Shown here in pieces: positions 51,443 to 59,185 of a stretch of 64,000 nucleotides of DNA. Location: the NCBI RefSeq assembly GCF_018986735.1, contig NZ_CP065521.1, positions 434,001-498,000 on the forward strand, written 5' to 3'. The stretch is from Schaalia sp. 19OD2882 (GTDB lineage Bacteria > Actinomycetota > Actinomycetes > Actinomycetales > Actinomycetaceae). Below the pieces are notes generated by a model. It was given only the letters and a program-made list of their open reading frames with translations, ran no database searches and had not been told where the DNA came from. Position 1 is the stretch's first letter, and each line of letters opens with the position of its first letter. Made by a program: the position numbers and the translations under genes.

Positions 51443-52945
51443 GTGAGCTCAAAGAGTAGAAGGCGTTCCACGCAATCCCGGAGCGCTGCACGCCCCCCAT
51501 CCGCATCTGCACCTGTGACTCCCTCGAACCCCGTGGACGCGTTCTTCCACGTCACCGAGCGGGGCTCCACCATTGCCCAGGAGATCCGTGGCGGCTTCGT
51601 CACCTTCTTCGCGATGGCCTACATCCTTGTCGTCAACCCGATCATCCTGTCCAATGCCTTGGGTGAGAACCCTTCCTTCGGATTCCCCGACATCGCCGCA
51701 GGTACCGCCCTGGTCGCCGGCATCGTCACGATCCTCATGGGAGCTGTCGCCAACTTCCCGCTGGCACTGGCCGCCGGTATGGGCCTGAACGCCGTCGTCG
51801 CCTTCACGCTGGTGCTCGGCTCGAAGCTGACCTACCAGGAGGCCATGGGGCTCATCGTCTGGGAGGGTCTGCTCATCACGGTCCTGGTTCTCACCGGCTT
51901 CCGCGAAGCGGTTTTCAAGGCCGTCCCCTTGCAGCTCAAGACCGCCATCTCGGTGGGCATCGGCCTGTTCATCGCCTTCGTCGGCCTGGTCGACGCCGGC
52001 ATCATCCGCCCGGGCGGAACCCCCGTCCAGCTGGGCATCAACGGCTCACTGGCAGGTTGGCCCGCCCTCGTCTTCGTCTTCGGACTGCTGTTGACCATCG
52101 TCCTGTACGTGCGCAAGGTCAAGGGCGCAATCCTCATCGGGCTGCTCTCCTCGACCGTGCTGGCCATGGTCATCCAGGCCTTCGCCCACGTCCCCGCCAT
52201 GAAGGACGAGACCGGCAAGGTCGTCAACCCCACCGGGTGGGGACAGACCGTTCCCGAACTGTCCGGCAACATCGTCTCCCTGCCCAGCTTCGGGTCCTTG
52301 GGGCAGGTCGACATGTTGGGCGCTTTCACCAAACTCGGCCCGCTGGCCGTCATCTTGCTGATCTTCTCGCTGATGCTGGCCGACTTCTTCGACACGATGG
52401 GCACCATGGTGGCCATCGGCGGTGAGGCCAAGTTGCTCGACGGGCACGGCAACCCGCCGCGTTCGCGCGAGATCCTGCTGGTCGACTCGCTGGCGGCGGT
52501 CGCCGGCGGCCTGGGCGGTGTGTCCTCGAACACCTCGTACATCGAGTCCTCGGCAGGTGTGGGCGAGGGCGCGAAAACCGGTCTCGCCTCGGTGGTCACC
52601 GGCGTGCTCTTCCTGCTCTCGACCTTCCTTGCCCCTGCCGTGGCCCTGGTGCCCACAGAGGCCGCCTCCACGGCGCTGGTCTTCGTCGGCTTCCTCATGA
52701 TGATGCAGGTCATGGACATCGAGTGGACCAAGCCGGAGATCGCCATCCCGGCGTTCCTCACGATCGCCTTCATGCCCTTCGCCTACTCGATCACCGTGGG
52801 CATCGGCATGGGCTTCGTGTCCTACACGGTCATCCAGGTGGCGCAGGGCGGGGCCCGACGGATCCACCCGCTCATGTGGCTGGTCACGCTCCTCTTCATC
52901 CTCTACTTCGTCCTTGGCCCCATTCAGTCGGCTCTTCTGGGCTGA
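51443..52945 (+). CDS. NCS2-family guanine/hypoxanthine permease
   Basis: Membrane importer of purine bases, 500 residues with about twelve to fourteen hydrophobic helices. ERGSTIAQEIRGGFVTFFAMAYILVVNP opens the AzgA/GhxP-type domain, and MADFFDTMGTMVAIGGEAKL (without more context) is the conserved substrate segment, with SSNTSYIESSAGVGEGAKTGLASVV later. GTG 51443 is chosen as the start; upstream in-frame codons look like leader. No purine riboswitch is visible in the 126 bases upstream. The subfamily prefers hypoxanthine, guanine and adenine. Confidence 0.92.
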   Translation: MSSKSRRRSTQSRSAARPPSASAPVTPSNPVDAFFHVTERGSTIAQEIRGGFVTFFAMAYILVVNPIILSNALGENPSFGFPDIAAGTALVAGIVTILMGAVANFPLALAAGMGLNAVVAFTLVLGSKLTYQEAMGLIVWEGLLITVLVLTGFREAVFKAVPLQLKTAISVGIGLFIAFVGLVDAGIIRPGGTPVQLGINGSLAGWPALVFVFGLLLTIVLYVRKVKGAILIGLLSSTVLAMVIQAFAHVPAMKDETGKVVNPTGWGQTVPELSGNIVSLPSFGSLGQVDMLGAFTKLGPLAVILLIFSLMLADFFDTMGTMVAIGGEAKLLDGHGNPPRSREILLVDSLAAVAGGLGGVSSNTSYIESSAGVGEGAKTGLASVVTGVLFLLSTFLAPAVALVPTEAASTALVFVGFLMMMQVMDIEWTKPEIAIPAFLTIAFMPFAYSITVGIGMGFVSYTVIQVAQGGARRIHPLMWLVTLLFILYFVLGPIQSALLG

Positions 52946-53120
52946 GGTGTGCGGGATGCTCACCCGAGTGGCCACGCCGGTGGGCGGGCAGAGCCGACCG
53001 GCGGGCGCTGCGCCCTCGTCAATCTGCCGGGTGCCGCACCCTCGTCAACCCACCGAGCGGTAGGCTGAAACCGCCGGAACCCGTCCCGGTGACCGCCGTC
53101 CCACGCCGCAGGAGGTGAGT

Positions 53121-54578
53121 GTGTCCACGACCTTCCGCTCCTTGGCGAACCCGAACTTCCGTCTGTGGATCATCGGCAACGTCATGGCCTCCTCTGCCAC
53201 ATGGATGCAACGGGTCGCGCAGGACTGGCTGGTCCTCACCCAGCTCTCCCACCACTCGGGCACCCAGGTCGGCATCGTCACCGCATTGCAGTTCCTGCCG
53301 TTCGTCCTGTTCACCCCGTGGGCGGGCCTGTTGGCGGACCGGGCGGACCGCCGAAGGGTCGTCCAGGCCTGTCAGGTGGTCACCGCCGTATTGGCGCTGG
53401 TCCTGGGCGTCCTGGTGCTCACCGGGGTCGCGCAGATCTGGCACGTGTACGTCCTGGCCTTCATCGGCGGCACCGCTTCCTCCATCGAGGCGCCCGCCCG
53501 GCAGGCATTCGTCTCCGAATTGGTGCCCGACGAACTGCTGCCCAACGCCATCGGCTTGAACTCCACGGCCTTCAACATCGCGCGCATCATCGGCCCGGGC
53601 CTGGCGGGGGTGGTCATCGACTGGGTGGGCACCGGCTGGGTGTTCGTCGCCAACGGGGCGATCCTCATGGTGCCGGTGACGATGTTGGCGATCATCGACG
53701 CCACCACCTTGATGCCGCACGAAAGGCTTGCCCGCGCCAAGGGACAGATCGTCGAGGGCATGCGCTACGTGCGCGCCCGCCCCGACATCCTCATGGTCAT
53801 GGTGGTCATCACCGTCGTGTCGGGACTCGGCCTGAACTTCCAGCTGACATCCGCCATGATGGCCACAGAGGTCTTCGGCAAGGCGGCGGGCGAATACGGC
53901 GCCCTGGCGTCGATCATGGCGGTCGGCTCGGTCACCGGCGCCCTGCTGGCGGCGCGGCGGCAGGTGCCGCGCCTGCGCACGGTGGTCATGGCCGCAGGAT
54001 TCTTCGGACTGGTCCAGTTCGCCTTGGCGCTCTCACCCACGTACTGGAGTTTCGCGCTCATCAGCATCCCCCTGGGGCTGTGCACACTGACGTTGGTGAC
54101 CAGCGCCAATGCCTTCGTCCAGATCTCCACCCCCGAAGCCTTCCGGGGCCGCGTCCTGGCCCTGTACACGATGGTGTTCCTGGGGACCACACCACTCGGG
54201 TCGCCCTTGGTCGGGTGGATCGGAGAGACCTTCGGCGCCCGCTGGTCGCTGCTGGTCGGCGCGATCTCGTCCATGGTGGTCGCGGTGGCAGCCGCCGTGT
54301 GGGCCGCCCGGCGTTGGAACCTGCGACTGCGGTGGGACCGCCGGGCCCGCCGGGTGGTCATCGACGACGCCTCGGGCCTGACCCGCGCCGACCACCTCAG
54401 GCAGGAGTTGGCCCAGGACGCTCCCTTCTCCCTTCCCTCGGAGCAGGGCACGGGCGGCCGGGGCAGGGCCTCTGACCCCGGGAGACCCTGGGACGAGGGC
54501 GGGGCGCCGGCCCCTGAGAACCCCGGGGACCAGAGTGACGCCGGTGCTCCCGAGAAGCCAGGGGACTCCCGCACCTGA
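53121..54578 (+). CDS. Major facilitator superfamily exporter
   Basis: It has 485 residues with twelve membrane helices, of the MFS group with GNVMASSATWMQRVAQDWLVLT in helix 1 and a GLLADRADRRRVVQ loop between helices 2 and 3 (motif A). Relatives export drugs or siderophores (EntS-like). GTG 53121 follows AGGAGG by five bases; GTG 53115 overlaps the ribosome site. The C-terminal 75 residues are hydrophilic, with repeats of the type APENPGDQ and APEKPGD. It converges with serC. Substrate unknown. Confidence 0.87.
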   Translation: MSTTFRSLANPNFRLWIIGNVMASSATWMQRVAQDWLVLTQLSHHSGTQVGIVTALQFLPFVLFTPWAGLLADRADRRRVVQACQVVTAVLALVLGVLVLTGVAQIWHVYVLAFIGGTASSIEAPARQAFVSELVPDELLPNAIGLNSTAFNIARIIGPGLAGVVIDWVGTGWVFVANGAILMVPVTMLAIIDATTLMPHERLARAKGQIVEGMRYVRARPDILMVMVVITVVSGLGLNFQLTSAMMATEVFGKAAGEYGALASIMAVGSVTGALLAARRQVPRLRTVVMAAGFFGLVQFALALSPTYWSFALISIPLGLCTLTLVTSANAFVQISTPEAFRGRVLALYTMVFLGTTPLGSPLVGWIGETFGARWSLLVGAISSMVVAVAAAVWAARRWNLRLRWDRRARRVVIDDASGLTRADHLRQELAQDAPFSLPSEQGTGGRGRASDPGRPWDEGGAPAPENPGDQSDAGAPEKPGDSRT

Positions 54579-54587
54579 GCGGCGCCT

Positions 54588-55718
54588 TCACAGGGAGTGT
54601 TCGAGCGCCCAGTCGAGGCAGGCGACCAGGGCGCGGGTATCGGCCTCGTCGGTGACGGGGAAGGTGGCCACCCGCAACTGGTTGCGGCCCAGGCCCCGGT
54701 AGGGCTCCACGTCGACGATGCCATTGGCCCGCAGGTTGCGCGCCAACTCGGCGGCGTCCACCTGCTCGTCGAAGTCGATGGTGACCACCACGGGGGAGCG
54801 GTGGGCGGCCTCCTCGACGAAGGGGCGGGCGACGGGGGAGGCTTCGGCCCAGTCGTAGAGGACGCCGGAGGCGGCCCGTGAGCGCGCCTCCATGCCGGCC
54901 AGACCCCCGCGGTCGAGCATCCAGCGGACCTGGTTGTCCATCATGACCAGCGTGGCCAGGGCCGGAGTGTTCAGGGTCTGGTCCTTCACGGAGTTGTCCA
55001 GGGCGATCGACAGGTCCAGGATCTGCGGCATCCACCGGTCGGTGGCGGCGTGCAGCTCTCGTGCGCGCTCCTGGGCGGCGGGGGAGACCAGTGCGATCCA
55101 CAGGCCGCCGTCGGAGGCGAAGCACTTCTGGGGTGAGAAGTAGTAGACGTCGCACAGGCCCACGTCCACCTGCACACCCCCTGCCACCGAGGTGGCGTCC
55201 ACCAGGGTGAGGGTTTCAGCGGTGCCCAATTGGCGGATGGGGGACAACACCCCGGTGGAGGTCTCGTGATGCGGGTGGGCGAAGACGTCGACGGGTCCGT
55301 GCTCGTCGTCGGCGCCCTCCTCGCCCGTGAGCAGGGCGAGGCCGCCGACTGGTGCTTCGACGAGGATCGACGGGGCCAGATGTGGGGCGCGGGCGGTCTC
55401 GGCGGCGAATTTTGCCCCGAATTCGCCGAAGACCGCGTGGGCGGCGCGCCTTCGCACCAGTGAGGTCGCGGCCACGGCCCAGAAGGTGGTGGCGCCACCG
55501 TTGCCCAGAACCACCTGCCAGCCCTGTGGCAGGGCGAAGAGTTCCGCGACGCCCTCACGCAGGGAGGCAACGAGGTTCTTGACGGGTGTCTGCCGGTGGG
55601 AGGTCCCCATGAGGCCGCAGTCGACGATCGCCTGGAGCTGTTCGGGGCGGACACGTGAGGGGCCGCTGCCGAAACGACCGTCGGCGGGAAGAAGCGAAGG
55701 GGGGATCGTCGGCGCCAT
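54588..55718 (-). CDS. serC: Phosphoserine aminotransferase
   Basis: PLP enzyme of serine synthesis that converts phosphohydroxypyruvate to phosphoserine. It has 376 residues of the actinobacterial type: DGRFGSGPSRVRPEQL at the N terminus, LMGTSHRQTPVK, NGGATTFW, VDATSVAGG and the Schiff-base lysine in YYFSPQKCFASDGGLW, then NTPALATLVMMDNQVRWML. No other serine gene is nearby. A DtxR-family gene diverges from it with 222 bases between their starts. Confidence 0.93.
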   Translation of the reverse strand: MAPTIPPSLLPADGRFGSGPSRVRPEQLQAIVDCGLMGTSHRQTPVKNLVASLREGVAELFALPQGWQVVLGNGGATTFWAVAATSLVRRRAAHAVFGEFGAKFAAETARAPHLAPSILVEAPVGGLALLTGEEGADDEHGPVDVFAHPHHETSTGVLSPIRQLGTAETLTLVDATSVAGGVQVDVGLCDVYYFSPQKCFASDGGLWIALVSPAAQERARELHAATDRWMPQILDLSIALDNSVKDQTLNTPALATLVMMDNQVRWMLDRGGLAGMEARSRAASGVLYDWAEASPVARPFVEEAAHRSPVVVTIDFDEQVDAAELARNLRANGIVDVEPYRGLGRNQLRVATFPVTDEADTRALVACLDWALEHSL

Positions 55719-55872
55719 GTGGGGAATCTACCGCGCGTGCGATCCCGAGTGAATTCGGTGACACTCTGTGAGCGGATTCGTCGCGCCGGGGCCGAGGGCG
55801 TCCGTGCCCCGTCAGCACCAGGATCGGCACGAGGGCGCCGAAAGCGCTTCTGGCACGTCGGTGTTCGCGAAA

Positions 55873-55891
55873 TGAGGACAGCCTGACCATA
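55873..55891 (+). promoter_or_regulatory. DtxR/IdeR-like box upstream of the DtxR-family gene
   Basis: TGAGGACAGCCTGACCATA matches 13 of 19 positions of the iron-box consensus, including the central AGCCT core and ACC arm. It overlaps a -10-like TATTCT (55890-55895) and lies 50 bases before the regulator start, so autoregulation by metal-loaded repressor is likely. Confidence 0.55.
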
Positions 55892-55940
55892 TTCTGTGCA
55901 ACATCACGTGTGAACGGCTCCATCGTGCAGGGAAGGGACC

Positions 55941-56621
55941 ATGGGCGACCTGATCGACACCACAGAGATGTACCTCAAGACTGTCCTGGAGATGGAAGAG
56001 GACGGCGTCACCCCGCTGCGTGCGCGGATCGTCGAACGCCTGGGTCATTCCGGTCCGACCGTCTCGCAGACGGTGGCTCGCATGGAACGCGACGGCCTGC
56101 TGCACGTCCTGGGGGACAGGCGGCTGGAACTGACGGACCGGGGACGCGCCCTGGCCACGGATGTCATGCGCAAGCACCGTCTGGCCGAGCGCCTGCTGCT
56201 GGACGTCATCGGCCTGGACTGGGCCGAGGTCCACGAAGAGGCATGCCGGTGGGAGCACGTGATGTCGGAGCAGGTGGAGGAGCGCCTGGGCAAGATCATG
56301 TCCTCCCCGACCAGCGACCCTTACGGCAACCCGATACCCGGGTCGGACCTCCATGTGCGTGGTCGCTCGGTCGAGGTGGCCGTGCGCGCCGACGGTCCCG
56401 TGCGGGGGACCTTGGTGCGCATCGGAGAGCCCATCCAGGCCGAGGCCGACATCATCTCGGATTTTGAGACTCTGGGGCTCAAGCCCGGCGCCCTCGTGGA
56501 GGTCGAAGCGCAGGGAACGGAGGTGCGTGTGACCCCGGTCGCCCAGGACGGAAGTGCAGGTCATGAGAGCGCTCACATTCCGATGTCTCTCAGCCCACAC
56601 ATGTTCGTTGACCTGCAATGA
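55941..56621 (+). CDS. Metal-dependent DtxR/IdeR-family repressor
   Basis: It has 226 residues. The N-terminal winged HTH is IDTTEMYLKTVLEMEEDGVTPLRARIVERLGHSGPTVSQTVARMERDGLL. The metal-binding dimer domain has KHRLAERLLLDVIGLDWAEVHEEACRWEHVMS, with the His and Glu ligands of the family, and Cys in EEACRWEH, the position found in iron-sensing DtxR/IdeR. A C-terminal SH3-like FeoA domain follows. An iron-type role is favoured over MntR-type by that Cys. A candidate box lies in its own promoter. Confidence 0.9.
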   Translation: MGDLIDTTEMYLKTVLEMEEDGVTPLRARIVERLGHSGPTVSQTVARMERDGLLHVLGDRRLELTDRGRALATDVMRKHRLAERLLLDVIGLDWAEVHEEACRWEHVMSEQVEERLGKIMSSPTSDPYGNPIPGSDLHVRGRSVEVAVRADGPVRGTLVRIGEPIQAEADIISDFETLGLKPGALVEVEAQGTEVRVTPVAQDGSAGHESAHIPMSLSPHMFVDLQ

Positions 56622-56734
56622 GGCGTCTGTCACGCTTTGGTGACACGAACCTCGAATTCGTCGTTACCCGTACGTGACATCCGGGTACCACTCGTTGTAT
56701 CGTTGTGCTCGGTCGAACTCGACCACCCCTCCTC

Positions 56735-56876
56735 GGACACCGAAGTCAGGCCACGAGGACCAAGGGGAAGAACCGGCCTGACGCGGGGGAACCAAATACC
56801 GGTCCGCAAGGACCTTGGGGTGAAGTCCGGGAAACCGGGCCGGACTCTCCTGTCCGAATCCGACAGCTGACCTCGT
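56735..56876 (+). ncRNA. c-di-AMP riboswitch (ydaO-yuaA type)
   Basis: The leader of the NlpC/P60 gene has the conserved blocks of this class: the GTCAGGCC...GGCCTGAC hairpin, GCGGGGGAACCAAAT, CTTGGGGTGAAGTCCGG and the terminal GACCTCGTAGGCTC. In actinobacteria this riboswitch typically precedes cell-wall hydrolase genes and switches them off when c-di-AMP is high. The exact ends are estimated from the block positions. Confidence 0.88.
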
Positions 56877-56899
56877 AGGCTCAACAAGGAGAAGACTTC

Positions 56900-57703
56900 G
56901 TGTCGAACGTGAAGTACAAGGCTCGTCACCGCCGGGTCCGTCGCCCGATCGCCCCGGCCGCCGAGCTCACCGGAACGCTCACCAACATGGGAACCCGCCC
57001 CGTGGCCGTCGCTTCGGTCACCGGCCTGGCACTGACCGCAGTGGTCAGCGGCGCAGCGAACGCCGCCGGTCCCGTTGCTGCAGGTGACCTGTCCACCGCC
57101 CCCTCCACCATCAAGGCCTCCGTGGTCCCCACCACCGTGTCCGTCCCGGACGTCGCGTGGACCCCCGCCGAGGATCTTGCCGTCGTTGCCGAGGCTCCCG
57201 CCGAAGAGGTCGTCTCGGCCCCGATCCAGGCTGAGCCCGCCTCCCGTGACGACGTCCGTGCGGACATCGCCACGGACAACACCGCCGAGCAGGCCGGCCA
57301 GAACGGTGGTGCCCAGGCGGCCTCCGGGACGGAAGCCGCTGATCGTCAGGCCGCGATCAACGCCGCAGGCAATGACATCGTCGCGATCGCCATGTCCCTG
57401 CTGGGCATCCCCTACGTGTGGGGCGGAACCACCCCCGCCGGCTTCGACTGCTCCGGCTTCACGCAGTACGTCTACGCCCAGGCCGGCATCTCCATCCCGC
57501 GCACCTCGGGTGAGCAGGGATACGCCGGAACGATGATCTACGACATCAACCAGGCCCAGCCCGGCGACCTCGTCTGGCACGCCTACGGCCACGTCGGCAT
57601 CTACGCCGGCAACGGCATGGTCATCGAGGCCACCACCCCGGGTGACGTCTCCAAGATCCAGCCGATCTGGGGCTACGACGCCTTCATCCGCATCGCGCAC
57701 TGA
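56900..57703 (+). CDS. NlpC/P60 cell-wall endopeptidase
   Basis: Secreted peptidoglycan hydrolase. It has 267 residues. A basic N terminus and hydrophobic segment (about 38-55, VTGLALTAVVSGAANA) act as export signal. An Ala/Val-rich linker of 100 residues and the catalytic domain (about 150-267) follow, with GIPYVWGG, the nucleophile Cys184 in FDCSGFTQYVYAQ, SIPRTSGEQ and His231 in GHVGIYAG. AAGGAG precedes GTG 56900. It is under the c-di-AMP riboswitch, linking wall turnover to that messenger. Confidence 0.92.
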   Translation: MSNVKYKARHRRVRRPIAPAAELTGTLTNMGTRPVAVASVTGLALTAVVSGAANAAGPVAAGDLSTAPSTIKASVVPTTVSVPDVAWTPAEDLAVVAEAPAEEVVSAPIQAEPASRDDVRADIATDNTAEQAGQNGGAQAASGTEAADRQAAINAAGNDIVAIAMSLLGIPYVWGGTTPAGFDCSGFTQYVYAQAGISIPRTSGEQGYAGTMIYDINQAQPGDLVWHAYGHVGIYAGNGMVIEATTPGDVSKIQPIWGYDAFIRIAH

Positions 57704-57729
57704 GGCGACACGCCGGCTTTGCCGGAAGC

Positions 57730-57763
57730 AGCCCGGCGGGACCCCGAAGGGACCCGCCGGGCT
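57730..57763 (+). terminator. Terminator after the NlpC/P60 gene
   Basis: AGCCCGGCGGG (57730-57740) pairs with CCCGCCGGGCT (57753-57763), followed by CTTTC; perfect 11-bp stem. Confidence 0.85.
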
Positions 57764-57891
57764 CTTTCGTGTGCACAAGGCCGCAAGGCGAGCCACTTCG
57801 GCAGGTGGGACGGAACTCGGTGGGTCGACATCCGTCCAGATGAGGTCCACATGGGGCACAATGAGGTGACTCACTTCACGAGGAGGATGCC

Positions 57892-58821
57892 ATGGGTTCC
57901 ACCGAAGTAATCCTGGTCGGCGTCGACGGTTCCACCGAGTCGTTGACCGCAACGTCCTGGGCCGCCGACAGGGCCAAAGCCACCGGAGCGCGCGTGCACG
58001 TGCTGTGCACCTACGCACTGGCCTCCTACTCCGCCGCCGCCCTCGACGGAGGGATCACCGTCCTGGATGACGAGGCCCTCAAACGCGGCGCAGAGCAGGT
58101 CGTCCAGGAGGCCGTCGAGCACGCCAGGCGACGCGGCTTGGAGAAGGTCTCGGGCTCCACCGAGCCGGGCGATCCGGCGGGCATCCTCGTGGAGATGTCC
58201 AAGGAAGTCGACCTGGTGGTCGTCGGCTCACGCGGCGGCGGCGGATTCACGGACCGATTGTTGGGCACCGTGTCCTCCGCCCTGCCTGCGCACTCGACGT
58301 GCCCGGTGGTGGTTGTCCCCAAGCACACCTCAGGCAAGAAGTTCACCCCCATCGAACGCATCGTCGTCGGCGTCGACGGCTCGGAGGTGGCTTCGGCCGC
58401 CCTGCGCCGTTCAGTGGAGGAAGCCGAAGCGTGGGGCGCCCGCCTGACAGCCGTCTCGGCGGTGCCGATCGCCTCCGCCGGCACGATGATGTCGTGGCTG
58501 CCCACCCAGGTCGACCGCACGGCCCTTCTGCGTGACGTGCGTGAGGGCCTTGGGCGCGCGGTGGACGCCGCGCTTGAGGGCCGCGACATCGAGGTTGCAC
58601 GCCACGCGCTGGACGGCTCCCCGGCCTCGCTGCTCATCGAGTTCTCCACCGCAGTCGACCTTGTGGTCGTCGGCACACGCGGGCGTGGAGGCTTTGCCGG
58701 AGTCTTGCTCGGATCCACCTCCCAGACGGTTCTGCACCACTCGACGTGCCCTGTGATGATCGTGCCCTCGCGCCACAAGGACACCGAGGCGGCCCCCGCA
58801 GGATCGTGGGAACGTCGCTGA
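57892..58821 (+). CDS. Tandem universal stress protein
   Basis: It has 309 residues made of two UspA domains (about 1-145 and 155-298). Each has a VGVDGS start (ILVGVDGSTES and IVVGVDGSEVA) and an ATP-binding loop: VVGSRGGGGFTDRLLGTVS then HSTCPVVVVP, and VVGTRGRGGFAGVLLGSTS then HSTCPVMIVP. The G-2x-G-9x-G(S/T) pattern is present in both, so ATP binding is expected. It stands alone with its own start (GAGGAGG before ATG). It is probably induced under stress or stationary phase, known for the family. Confidence 0.94.
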   Translation: MGSTEVILVGVDGSTESLTATSWAADRAKATGARVHVLCTYALASYSAAALDGGITVLDDEALKRGAEQVVQEAVEHARRRGLEKVSGSTEPGDPAGILVEMSKEVDLVVVGSRGGGGFTDRLLGTVSSALPAHSTCPVVVVPKHTSGKKFTPIERIVVGVDGSEVASAALRRSVEEAEAWGARLTAVSAVPIASAGTMMSWLPTQVDRTALLRDVREGLGRAVDAALEGRDIEVARHALDGSPASLLIEFSTAVDLVVVGTRGRGGFAGVLLGSTSQTVLHHSTCPVMIVPSRHKDTEAAPAGSWERR

Positions 58822-58938
58822 CCCCACTGCCTCGACGTATGGCCCCGGACGCCGCCGTCCGGGGCTTCGTCGCGGATGATAGGCTTGCCCCTGCACTTCC
58901 ACGGAGCGCCGCCAGCGGCGCCATGACCGGGAGGTCGC

Positions 58939-59011
58939 GCCCTCGTAGCTCAGGGGATAGAGCACCGCTCTCCTAAAGCGGGTGTCGGACGTTCGAATCG
59001 TCTCGGGGGCA
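58939..59011 (+). tRNA. tRNA-Arg (CCT)
   Basis: The acceptor GCCCTCG pairs with CGGGGGC. The D arm is GCTCAGGGGATAGAGC, the anticodon loop CTCCTAA carries CCT, and the T arm is GACGTTCGAATCGTC. It has 73 bases with discriminator A; CCA is not encoded. It reads the rare AGG codon. Confidence 0.95.
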
Positions 59012-59185
59012 CTCACTTGACATCCTCGGCCTTGGGCTGCGGACCCGCAGCGTCCTCGACTCAGCTCACCGGCCCCGCCCTCCTCACCTGGAAGGTTGCG
59101 CCCCCGGGGCCGGATGCGCAAGGAATCTCCACATGACCCGGCGCTTCACGGGACCCGGAGGCGGGCCCGCAAGTACCGTGGCACC

